The notes under the pieces were generated by a model. The model saw nothing but the letters and a program-made list of their open reading frames with translations. It searched no databases and was not told the DNA's origin. The position numbers were made by a program, and so were the translations under genes. Positions 37,722 to 48,336 of a DNA stretch of 64,000 nucleotides are shown here, piece by piece (position 1 is the first letter of the stretch; the number at the start of each line of letters is the position of its first letter). Origin of the DNA: VAZQ01 sp963763365 (GTDB taxonomy: Bacteria > Pseudomonadota > Alphaproteobacteria > Rhizobiales > Xanthobacteraceae); assembly GCA_963763365.1 (NCBI GenBank), contig CAVXOE010000005.1, positions 162,975-226,974 on the forward strand, read 5' to 3'.

Positions 37722-38696
37722 ATGAAAGCGCTCAATCGTGCGACCGCGTTGCTCACGGTTTCCATTGCACTGGCCGCAGCAACGTCCGTAGTCGCGCAGG
37801 ACTACCCAAAACGCCCGGTGAAGGCGATCGTGGCGGTGGGCGCGGGCGGCACCGGTGACGTGTTCGCGCGTGTGCTCGGCGACGAGCTCGCCAAGCGCTG
37901 GGGCCAGCCGCTGGTGATCGAGAACCGCGTCGGCGCGCAATCGAACATCGGCGCACGCGCCTGTGCCGAGGCGCCGCCCGACGGCTACACGCTGTGTATC
38001 ATGCCCGGCGAGCCGCTGGCCTATAACCAGCACCTGTTCAAGAAGCTGCCGTTCGACCCTGCCAAGGACTTCCAGCCGATCACCAACCTGTTCTTCAATT
38101 TCCAGGCACTGGTGGTCAACGCCAACCTCAATGTAAAGACCGTCGACGAACTGGTCGCCTTGTCGAAGGCGAAAGCCGGCACGCTGAGCTACACCGCGCC
38201 ATCGCTCCCGCTGACGCTCTATCTCGAGAAGCTCAAGCGCGAGCGCGGCGCCGACTGGGTCGGCATCCCGTTCAAGGGCGGCGGCGAGACCACCAACGCC
38301 ATCCTGTCGGGATCGACGCCGATTGCCTTCCTCGGCCTGCAGAACTTCATCTCGCATCTGCGCGCCGGCACCATGACGGGCCTGGCGGTGGATGGAGCAA
38401 AGCGTTCGCCGCTGTTCCCCGACATTCCGACGCTGGCGGAGCTCGGCTATCGCGGCAACCTCACGCGGGTCTATTTCGCACTGATAGCGCCGGCCGGCAC
38501 GCCAAAGGCGATCGTCGACAAGATCCACGACGACGTCACCCGCATCGGCAGCGACCCGGCGTTCCGTCAGAAGCAGATGATTGATCGCGCGATCGAGCCG
38601 GTGTTCAACACGCCCGACGAATTCGCCCGCTTCCTGATCGAGGACCGCGCGATGTCCGGTCGCGTGGTCAACGACGCCGGACTAGTGCCGCAATGA
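37722..38696 (+). CDS. Bug family tripartite tricarboxylate receptor (tandem copy 2)
   Basis: A 324-aa receptor. Signal peptide (about 25 residues, ending VVAQ), then DYPKRPVKAIVAVGAGGTGD, the loop PPDGYTLCIMPG, and GIPFKGGGETT in domain 2. It carries SNIGARACAEAPP like the neighbouring copies. It lies 20 bases upstream of copy 3, so those two share a transcript. The ligand loop differs from copy 1 (MPGEPLAYN versus TNADAMAYN), suggesting different ligands. Confidence 0.93.
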   Translation: MKALNRATALLTVSIALAAATSVVAQDYPKRPVKAIVAVGAGGTGDVFARVLGDELAKRWGQPLVIENRVGAQSNIGARACAEAPPDGYTLCIMPGEPLAYNQHLFKKLPFDPAKDFQPITNLFFNFQALVVNANLNVKTVDELVALSKAKAGTLSYTAPSLPLTLYLEKLKRERGADWVGIPFKGGGETTNAILSGSTPIAFLGLQNFISHLRAGTMTGLAVDGAKRSPLFPDIPTLAELGYRGNLTRVYFALIAPAGTPKAIVDKIHDDVTRIGSDPAFRQKQMIDRAIEPVFNTPDEFARFLIEDRAMSGRVVNDAGLVPQ

Positions 38697-38715
38697 ACGC
38701 CGGGGGCGGAAAACG

Positions 38716-39681
38716 ATGAAATCGATGCTTGCTCTTGCGGCCGTGTGCACGGCCCTCACTGGCGCAACGCCAACCTTGGCGCAGGATTATCCCAACAAGC
38801 CAGTGCGCGCGATCACCGCGCTAGTGGCGGGCGGGCTCAGCGACGTGTTCATGCGCGTCGCCGGCGACGAATTCCAGAAGCGCCTCGGCCAGCCGATCGT
38901 GGTCGAGAACCGGCCGGGCGGCGGAATGAACATCGGCGGACGCGCCTGCGCCGAGGCGCCGCCCGACGGCTACAGCATCTGCATCCTGCCGGTCGAGACG
39001 CTGAGCTACAACAAGTTCCTGTTCAAGCGCCCGGGCTTCGATCCCGAGAAGGACTTCGCGCCGATCACCAATCTGTTCTTCGTCACGCAGGTGCTGGTGG
39101 TGAACGCGTCGATGAAGGTGAAGACACTGGGCGAACTCGCGGCGCTGTCGAAATCGAAACCCGGCACGATGAGCTACGTGGCGCCGTCGGTGCCGCTTGC
39201 GCTGTTCGTGGAGAAGTTCAAGCAGGAGCACCACGCCGACATGGTGAAGGTGCCTTATCGCGGTGGCGGCGACGCGGTCAACGGCATCCTCTCAGGCTCG
39301 ACGCCGGTCGCGTTCCTCGGCCTCGCCAATGTGGTCTCGCACATCCGTGCCGGCACGATGACCGCGCTCGCGATCGACAGCGAGACACGCTCGCCGCTCA
39401 TTCCCGACGTGCCGACGTTGCGCGAGATCGGCTACAAGGGCGACATCACGCAGGTCTATTTCGGACTGGTTGCGCCCGTCGCGACGCCGAAGCCGATCAT
39501 CGCCAAGCTGCACGATGAATTCGTGCGGATCGGAACCATTCCGGCATTTCGTCAGCGCAACATGATCGATCTCGGCCTCCAGCCGATCCTCGACACGCCG
39601 GAGGCGTTCGCGCGCTACCTCGATGAAACGCGGCCGATCGCCGCGCGCATCGTCAAGGAATCCGGACTGGAGCCGCAATAA
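38716..39681 (+). CDS. Bug family tripartite tricarboxylate receptor (tandem copy 3)
   Basis: A 321-aa receptor. Signal peptide (about 22 residues, ending TLAQ), then DYPNKPVRAITALVAGGLSD, the loop PPDGYSICILPVETLSYN, and VPYRGGGDAV in domain 2. Its ligand loop has VET where copy 2 has GEP. The gene ends the trio; no membrane components follow. Copies 2 and 3 share the stretch GSTP[IV]AFLGL near residue 210. Confidence 0.93.
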   Translation: MKSMLALAAVCTALTGATPTLAQDYPNKPVRAITALVAGGLSDVFMRVAGDEFQKRLGQPIVVENRPGGGMNIGGRACAEAPPDGYSICILPVETLSYNKFLFKRPGFDPEKDFAPITNLFFVTQVLVVNASMKVKTLGELAALSKSKPGTMSYVAPSVPLALFVEKFKQEHHADMVKVPYRGGGDAVNGILSGSTPVAFLGLANVVSHIRAGTMTALAIDSETRSPLIPDVPTLREIGYKGDITQVYFGLVAPVATPKPIIAKLHDEFVRIGTIPAFRQRNMIDLGLQPILDTPEAFARYLDETRPIAARIVKESGLEPQ

Positions 39682-39703
39682 AGCGAACGGAGCAATTTCT
39701 GTT

Positions 39704-39797
39704 CGTCATGCCCGGGCTTGACCCGCGCATCCATCGAAAAAAGAGAAGCACTTTTGCGAAGTAGATGGATTGCCGGGTCAAGCCCGGCAGTGACAAC
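39704..39797. repeat. Intergenic palindromic repeat
   Basis: GTCATGCCCGGGCTTGACCC and GGGTCAAGCCCGGCAGTGAC are complementary arms, with an inner palindrome GCATCCATC...GATGGATTG. It follows the Bug trio and may serve as a transcript end or stabilising stem. Confidence 0.8.
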
Positions 39798-39844
39798 GAT
39801 CATCGCTCCATCGGAACGTGACCCGTCTTGGCCGCCCGGCCGCG

Positions 39845-40024
39845 TCAGTGGTGCTGTACGGCGGCTTCGACCACCGCCGCCGCGGGTTCACGCAGCTTCG
39901 CCGCTTCCGCAGCGGTCACCGACAGGAGAAATTCAAGGTCGGACAGCCCTGCTTCGCGGCACATCTGGACGAGCTCTTCGATCAACGCGGACACATACGC
40001 CGCGACTTCCTGCTTTTTGGCCAT
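39845..40024 (-). CDS. Small helical protein, 59 aa
   Basis: A short gene starting ATG 40024 with GAGGGG six bases upstream. The sequence is Ala/Leu/Glu-rich and predicted all-helical (KQEVAAYVSALIEELVQMC, then LEFLLSVTAAEAAKLR). It ends in a short tail, Gln-His-His, and has no membrane segment. Small proteins of this composition are common in Hyphomicrobiales, but I cannot name a family. Strong ribosome site and coding-like composition support it. Confidence 0.6.
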   Translation of the reverse strand: MAKKQEVAAYVSALIEELVQMCREAGLSDLEFLLSVTAAEAAKLREPAAAVVEAAVQHH

Positions 40025-40137
40025 CGGATGCCCCTCAATGTTGGCGGACGGGCGTACGGTAGCCGGAGGTATTTCGGCGAAGTGTGAACTAGTTCACACT
40101 TCGGCCGAACAGTTTGCTTGCGGCGATTCGGATAGCC

Positions 40138-40958
40138 CTACGCCACCTCGACCAGGATCTCCGTGAGCCGGTCGGGCATATCGACCATGACGTCATGACC
40201 GGAGGGCACTTCGTAGGTCTTCCAGCCGGCGCTCGCCTTGAACTTATCAAGTGCGCCGTCGAACGGTACGCTCGGGTAGCCCTTGGCGCGAATGTAGGCG
40301 CGCTTGGCGATCTTTTCCCGCCCCCCGGTGACGGTTGCTTTGTCGGTGAAGGCGCCGATCGGTTGAGGCGTACATTTAGCATCGACCCAGGCACGGTCCT
40401 TCTCGTTCACCCGGAGCACCGCGGCCGGGATCGGCTTTACGGCGATCTCGCCCTTCTTGATGGCCTCCGTCATGCTGCCACGCGCCGCCTCGGGGGCCTT
40501 TTCATAAATGCTGTCGCCGTTCTCCGGCACGAAGGCGTCGAGGAACACGATCGAGGCGATCCTGTCGTGCGCCTGATCGGCGACGCCCGATACGACGAAG
40601 CCGCCATAGGAGTGACCGACCAGCACGATGTTCTTGAGGTCCTCCCACTTGAGGACATTGAAGATGTCGGTGACGTGGGTGGCGAGGTTGATGTCCTTGC
40701 TGAGCAGGTGCGAGCGCTCGCAAAGGCCCGTCATGGTCGGCGTGAACACCTTGTGTCCCTTCTTCTCCAGGAGGTCGGACACGCGCCGCCAGCACCAGCC
40801 GCCGTGCCACGCACCGTGCACCAGCACGAACGTCTTCTGCGCTGGTCTGCGCGTGCGCGGAGCCCGCGAGGCCGCCCGAAGCGGCGGCCGCCGCGAGCCC
40901 AGCGCCGGCCGCGACCGTGCCGATGGCGCCGCGGCGCGTGATGCTGTTGAGATGGCAT
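40138..40958 (-). CDS. Secreted alpha/beta hydrolase, two frameshifts
   Basis: The core (40138-40827) is a 229-aa alpha/beta hydrolase of the salicylate-esterase/MES type. It has VLVHGAWHGGWCW (oxyanion region), the nucleophile elbow GHSYGGFV near residue 72, an acid in VFLDAFVPENGD, and the catalytic His in PSGHDVMVD. Upstream the same strand encodes a Tat-like leader (SITRRGAIGTVAAG, then an Ala-rich core, SAHAQ) in a different frame. The ATG with GGGAGGAA sits in a third frame at 40958. One surplus C near 40953 and one missing GC near 40842 would restore a continuous precursor. Likely sequence error. Confidence 0.75.
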
Positions 40959-41029
40959 GGATCGTTTCCTCCCGTTTTGATTTTTGCGTTTGCGCCTATC
41001 CTAGTCGGCAGCTTTGCGCTTGTCGCGCG

Positions 41030-41057
41030 TAGCGGCTAGCGGCTAGCGACTAGCGAC
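41030..41057. repeat. Four 7-bp tandem repeats
   Basis: TAGCGGC twice followed by TAGCGAC twice, in the gap between the hydrolase and dnaG. A perfect 10-bp hairpin (GGCGCCCACC with its complement, 7-base loop) lies just after it at 41081-41107 and has no T-tract on either strand. Confidence 0.8.
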
Positions 41058-41266
41058 GGGCGCTGAAAACTTGCAGGGCCGGCGCCCACCGGGAAAAGGT
41101 GGGCGCCCAAGCCCAAGGCGCCTTGTGGATAAGCGGGAAAAGTCAGCCGTTGCCGACGAAAAATCCGCCAGCATCGTCCGGTCACGACAGTGGGCCGTTT
41201 TGACCGTTATCATCGCCAGCGATTCGAACGCGCACCGACGCCCTCTGCCACCACATATTTCGGACC

Positions 41267-43262
41267 ATGCGGTTTTCGCCCCAGTTCCTCGACGAGTTGC
41301 GCGCGCGACTTCCGGTTTCGGAGGTCGTGGGTAAGCGCGTGAAACTGCGCAAGGCGGGGCGCGAGTGGAAAGGGCTGTCGCCGTTCAACCAGGAAAAGAC
41401 GCCGTCATTCTTCGTCAATGACCAGAAGATGGCGTGGTTTGATTTCTCGTCGGGCAAGAACGGCTCGATCTTCGACTTCGTGATGATGACCGAGGGCGTC
41501 TCGTTTCCGGAAGCGGTCGAACGGCTTGCCGCCGAGGCCGGCATGCCGCTGCCCAAGGTCTCGCAGGAGGACGAGGCGCGCGAGCAGCACCGGCGCACGC
41601 TCCATGAGGTGATCGAGCTTGCGGCGCAGTTCTTTCAGGCCACGCTCGCCTCGCGCGGCGGCGCCAAGGCGCGCGGCTATCTCGCCGACCGCGGGCTCGA
41701 TCCGGCGACGCAACTCAAGTTTCGGCTCGGCTACGCGCCGGCCGAGCGCTTCGCGCTCAAGGAGCACCTCGGCAAGGAGGGCGTCTCGGTCGAGGACATG
41801 ATCGAGGCGGGGCTCCTGGTCTCGGGCGACGACATCCCGGTGCCATACGACCGCTTCCGCGACCGCGTCATGTTCCCGATCACCGATCTGCGCGGGCGCA
41901 CGATCGCCTTCGGGGGCCGCGCGCTCGAAAAGGACGCGCAGGCCAAATACCTCAACTCGCCCGAGACGCCGCTCTTTCACAAAGGCGGCACACTCTACAA
42001 CATCGCCAATGCGCGTACCGCCGCGCACAACGCCGGCAAGTCCGCGCCTAACCATTCCGGCGAGGTCATCGCGGTCGAAGGCTATGTGGATGTCATCGCG
42101 CTGGTGAGCGTGGGCTTCGAGGCCGCGGTGGCGCCGCTCGGTACCGCGCTCACCGCCGACCAGTTGGTGCTCCTGTGGAAGATGGCAGACGAGCCGATCC
42201 TGTGCTTCGACGGCGACGGAGCGGGGCGGCGCGCCGCTTATCGCGCTGTCGATCTTGCGTTGCCGCAGCTCATGCCCGGCAAGAGCCTCAAGTTCGCAAT
42301 GCTCCCCGACGGCCAGGATCCAGACGATCTCGTTCGGTCGGGCGGCCGGCAGGCGATGGCCGAGGTGCTGTCCGCGGCGCGCCCGCTGTCGCAGATGCTG
42401 TGGATGCGCGAAACCGAAGGCGGCGGCCTCGATACGCCGGAGCGCCGCGCCGCGTTCGAGGCGCGGCTCGGAGAGGTGCTCAACGGCATCGGCGACGAGA
42501 CCGTCCGCAAATATTATCGGCGCGAATTCGGCGACCGCCTGCGGCAATTGTTCGAGGCCGACACGGGGCGACCGTTTCAACGCAATCCGCGCGGTGACGC
42601 TTTTCGGACTCGTACCGGGTGGCCGCCGCGCCCAGGCATCACGGGCCGCCGCTTCCCATGCCGCCCGTCCGCGCACGGGCGCGTTTGGCGACGGATCGCC
42701 CTACGTGGTCGCAAGCCAGCAGCTGGCTGCGAGCCCGGTCCATCGCGGCCACCGCGCCGCCATTCCGCGTGGCGAGGCGCTCATCCTGCAGGCGCTCGTC
42801 AATCACCCCTGGCTGGCGCACGATCACCTGGAGGAACTCGCCGGCATCGAGTTCCGCCATGCCGATACGCAGCGGCTGAAAGCCGCCCTGCTCGACCTGC
42901 TCGCGCACGACGGCGAGGCCGACGCCGAGGTGCTGCGCACGGCGCTGGCCGCGAGCGGGCACGCCGAGCTGTTCGCGCGCGTGCAGAAGGGCATCACCAC
43001 GCAGAACGTCTGGGGCACCGGCCCGGAAGCCGCTCCCGACGACGTTCTGATGACCTGGAAACAGCTTGTCGCCTTGCATCGGCAGACGCATTCCCTAATT
43101 AAGGAGCTCAAGGAAGCCGAGCAGGCCTTGGGTCAGGAGACAACCGAGGCCAACTATTCCTGGTTGCAGGACGTGAAGGCTCGCCTTTCGCTGATCGACG
43201 GGACCGAGGCGATGATCGAGGGGTTTGGCGCCTCCTCGGGCCGGGCGGTCCGAACTGTGTGA
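41267..43262 (+). CDS. dnaG: DNA primase DnaG, frameshifted in the linker
   Basis: Primer synthesis for replication. The N-terminal CHC2-type domain (residues 1-100) has lost all zinc ligands: GLSPFNQEKTPSF and DFSSGKNGS stand where C-P-F-H and C-F-G-C are usual. The TOPRIM core follows, with AVEGYVDVIAL (about residue 268) and LCFDGDGAGRR (about 312). The helicase-binding C-terminus (NHPWLAHDHLEELAG onward, to 43262) reads in another frame. Restoring one GC at about 42627-42633 gives a continuous 665-aa protein with an Ala/Arg-rich linker. As an essential gene beside rpoD, the break is almost certainly a sequence error. Confidence 0.93.
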
Positions 43263-43515
43263 ATGCCGGGACGATTGGGACGGCGGCTCGCAAAGCCACG
43301 AATTAGGCTTGCGGCGCCGCAGTTTGGAGGGTTAATCGGGGTTTAAGGCGCCCCGGCGACACTCCGGCGGGTGCGAATCAGGGTGGTGCCGGGCCAGGGC
43401 GCTGCCCTTTTGTCCGTTCGATTCTCCCCGCATAGGGTAGGGGGACTGTAAACACGGGAACCGGCCCCTCGGGGTCTCACCAAGTCTGAAGTGTCGGGTG
43501 GTTGAGGAGACGTGT

Positions 43516-45660
<2,145 letters not shown>

Positions 45661-46153
45661 CGCTCTCGTGTCCCGGGCGCAGCGCAACGTGCAACGTTGC
45701 GCCGCCGACCCGGGACCGCCAAGCCCGCAATCCTCTCCACGTCATGCCCGGCCTTGTGCCGGGCATCCACGTCTTGGTGTCAGCTCGGGCCGCATGAGCG
45801 CAGCGATCTGCGGTCTGAGCGGCATCTGGATGCGCCTGTCGGCGCTCCGCTCCCCTCGCTTGGCGCGGGAGCACGAAGAAAGGGTCATTCAAACGGCCGG
45901 GCGGCGGAGCATTGCATGTTGCAGTTGTTTCCGGTCGTCCCCGCGAAATCAGGGACCCGCGCGACACGCCGTCATTGCGAGCGAAGCGAAGCAATCCAGA
46001 TCGGGGACTGGCTGGATTGCTTCGTCGCTTCGCTCCTCGCAATGACAAATTCGCGACTCCGGATGCCGCTTGCGCGGGCATGAGCGGGGAGCTGTCGCGG
46101 GGAGGAGCGGAAGAAACGCGCGGCCTCGAGTCAACGGATGCTGTTGCGCGTCC
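45661..46153. other. Gene-free interval with dispersed palindromes
   Basis: No coding signal on either strand. It holds GTCATGCCCGGCCTTGTGCC with its complement at about 45741-45772. At 45963-46049 there is a near-perfect palindrome (GTCATTGCGAGCGAAGCGAA and its complement TTCGCTCCTCGCAATGAC) with inner arms CAATCCAG/CTGGATTG. The latter is a widespread repeat type in Bradyrhizobiaceae-like genomes. Confidence 0.75.
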
Positions 46154-46870
46154 TCACCCGCCGGCCTTCTTCGCCTGCGCGACCGTCACCGGCTGATCGC
46201 GGAACGCCTCCGGGAACGTCTTCTTCAGGTTCTCGACCTTGGGCGCGTCGTTGTAGACGATGTAGGGCTGATAGGGATGCAGGATCGCGTAGTCCTGGTG
46301 ATAGTCCTCGGCCGGGTAGAACGCCGCCTTGCCGTCGCCGATCTTGGTCACGATCGGCGCCGCGAACGCCTTCGCCTTGTCGAGCTGCGCGACATAGGCT
46401 CTCGCGACCTGGCGCTGCGCGTCGTCCTGCGGGAAAATCTCCGAACGGTATTGCGGCCCCGTGTCCGGTCCCTGGCGGTCGAGCTGCGTCGGGTCGTGCG
46501 CGACCGAGAAGAAGATCTGCAAAATCTTGCCGTAGGAGATCACGCGCGGATCGTAGGTCACCTGCACGGCCTCGGCGTGCGTGCTGCGCCCGTAGCTCAC
46601 CGAGTTGTAATCCGCCGTCGCCTTGGTGCCGCCGGCATAGCCCGACACCGCGTTGGTGACGCCCTTGGTGTGCTGGTAGACCGCCTGGATACCCCAGAAG
46701 CAGCCGCCCGCGATCACCGCGGTCTGCAAGCCATCGCCGGCCGGCGCCGGCAGGTCGGCGGCGGGCGGATCGAGCTTCACCGCGCTCTCCGAATGCGCTG
46801 TCATCAGCGGCACCGCCGCCAGCACGGGGACGAGCACGAGAGCGAGCGCAAGTGGTCCAGCCAGACGCAT
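46154..46870 (-). CDS. msrA: Peptide-methionine (S)-S-oxide reductase MsrA, secreted form
   Basis: A 238-aa MsrA repairing oxidised methionine. An N-terminal hydrophobic signal (residues 1-25) and a Pro/Ala-rich spacer precede the catalytic domain with AGGCFWGIQAVYQ (nucleophilic Cys, about residue 69). The domain continues with SGYAGGTKATADYNSVSYG, then TGPQYRSEIF and YHQDYA. ATG 46870 is chosen since it starts the signal sequence. Periplasmic location is inferred from the signal. No msrB is adjacent. Confidence 0.93.
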   Translation of the reverse strand: MRLAGPLALALVLVPVLAAVPLMTAHSESAVKLDPPAADLPAPAGDGLQTAVIAGGCFWGIQAVYQHTKGVTNAVSGYAGGTKATADYNSVSYGRSTHAEAVQVTYDPRVISYGKILQIFFSVAHDPTQLDRQGPDTGPQYRSEIFPQDDAQRQVARAYVAQLDKAKAFAAPIVTKIGDGKAAFYPAEDYHQDYAILHPYQPYIVYNDAPKVENLKKTFPEAFRDQPVTVAQAKKAGG

Positions 46871-46978
46871 GTGTCTTTCCCTCCGACGGCGGTTTGCCGT
46901 TTGCAAATACTGCCGCAATCTAATGCCGGTGCCGCCGCGGCGCCAAACACGTCGTCACACGTGTGCGTGAAGCCGGCG

Positions 46979-47272
46979 CTACTCCAATCCCTCGACGATG
47001 CGGATGTCGCGCACCGCGCCGTCGCCCAGCGCCTTCAGCGCGTCCTGATAGGCCGGGCTCGCATAGGCGGCGTTGGCCTTGTCGACGCTGGGGAATTCCG
47101 AGATCACGATGCGCTCTTTCTGCCCCGCCTCGTAGGCGGCGGCCGCCGTGCCGCGCGCGAGATAACGCCCGCCGAACGGCGCGATCGCCCCCGGCGCGAG
47201 CGCCGCATAGGCCGCGAGCTTCGCGGCATCGGAAATCGAACGGTAGGTCGTGACCCAGTAGGCCTTCGGCAT
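46979..47272 (-). CDS. DUF1330 family protein (paralogue of the 22.3 kb copy)
   Basis: A 97-aa DUF1330 protein opening PKAYWVTTYRSISD and closing RDIRIVEGLE, so both ends match the other copy at 22316-22609. Conserved middle residues are LARGTAAAAYE against LARGNAAKAYE. ATG 47272 fits the family start. Two copies 24 kb apart on opposite strands suggest an old duplication. Function unknown. Confidence 0.88.
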   Translation of the reverse strand: MPKAYWVTTYRSISDAAKLAAYAALAPGAIAPFGGRYLARGTAAAAYEAGQKERIVISEFPSVDKANAAYASPAYQDALKALGDGAVRDIRIVEGLE

Positions 47273-47345
47273 GACAACTCCGCGCAGTGATGTTGAGAGA
47301 CGCAAGATTAGCGCAGGCGCGAGCGATACATAAGCATCGCATCGC

Positions 47346-48197
47346 TCAGAGCGGCACAACCTCGACCATCACCTCCATGCGGTCGAAGGCGTCCTGCGGT
47401 CCCTCCCACGAGCCGGTCAGCGGGCAGGCCTTCTCCTGCTCGCGCGCGACCGCGACCGAGATGTGCTCGTGGCCGGCCATCTTGTCGTTGGTGGGATCGA
47501 AGCCCTGCCACCCGGCGCCCGGAATATACACTTCCGTCCAGGCATGCGTGGCGCCGTGCTGGCCCTCGCTCATTTGAATGTATCCGCTGACGAAGCGGGC
47601 GCCAAAGCCCCAATGACGCACGGCCTCCATCATCAGCACCGCAAAATCGCGGCACGAGCCGCTGCCGCGCGCGAGCGTCTCGCAGGGAAGCTGGACACCC
47701 GGCTCGTTGCGCTCCGCATACTTGAATGTGCGGTGGATATGGCTGTTCAGCCGGCCAAGGAGTTCAAAGGTCTCGACAAGTTGACCTGGGTGGTAGAGCT
47801 CGCGCAGCCAAGTCTGCAGCATCGGCCCTTCGTACGGATAACTGGGGAGACGATATTGGATCAGCTCGATCTGTTCCTCGGGCGCATATTGGAATGGAAA
47901 CATGCGAGCATTCGGATCGATCAGGCACTCGACCGGATTGTCGCGCAGGTAGCCGACCTCGGCCTCGCCCATGATGCTAAGCTTTCGCGCGGGCTCCTCA
48001 AAGGTCAGGACGGCGATGGAGTTGCCGTAGATATCGCGCAGCCAGCGCATGGTCGACTTCGGCTCGATCACGTAGCGCCCTTGCAGGAGATGGATGTCGT
48101 GCCCCTCGCGTGGCCGTATCATGAGGCGATGCGGGCCGAAGGTGACCGGTTGGTTGTAGTAGTATTCCGTCCTGTGAACGATACGGATGCGCTTCAT
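47346..48197 (-). CDS. Transglutaminase-like cysteine protease family protein
   Basis: A 283-aa protein with an N-terminal bacterial transglutaminase-like domain (residues 1-90, beginning IVHRTEYYYNQPV) and the catalytic core. The triad is visible: Cys in GSGSCRDFAVL (about residue 180), His in THAWTEVYIPG (about 219) and Asp in GFDPTND (about 234). Members cleave or cross-link peptides, often linked to cyanophycin or unknown peptides. ATG 48197 is preferred because the upstream extension lacks conservation. It stands alone between DUF1330 and the metallophosphatase. Confidence 0.9.
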   Translation of the reverse strand: MKRIRIVHRTEYYYNQPVTFGPHRLMIRPREGHDIHLLQGRYVIEPKSTMRWLRDIYGNSIAVLTFEEPARKLSIMGEAEVGYLRDNPVECLIDPNARMFPFQYAPEEQIELIQYRLPSYPYEGPMLQTWLRELYHPGQLVETFELLGRLNSHIHRTFKYAERNEPGVQLPCETLARGSGSCRDFAVLMMEAVRHWGFGARFVSGYIQMSEGQHGATHAWTEVYIPGAGWQGFDPTNDKMAGHEHISVAVAREQEKACPLTGSWEGPQDAFDRMEVMVEVVPL

Positions 48198-48336
48198 GAT
48201 CGTGCCCCTCATGCCCGGCCCGGCGATGAGCACGAATGTTGCAAACACCAGCCGTGCTGCCCAGCCGCAATTGGCGTGCCATGGCCACCATCCCCAAGCT
48301 CTTGATCCCCAAGCTCGTGATGCTCAGGCTCTTGGG

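Noticed and set aside
41081..41107. Terminator between the hydrolase and dnaG
   Set aside because: The 10-bp stem is perfect, but neither strand has a T-tract; I list it only as a hairpin beside the 7-bp repeats.
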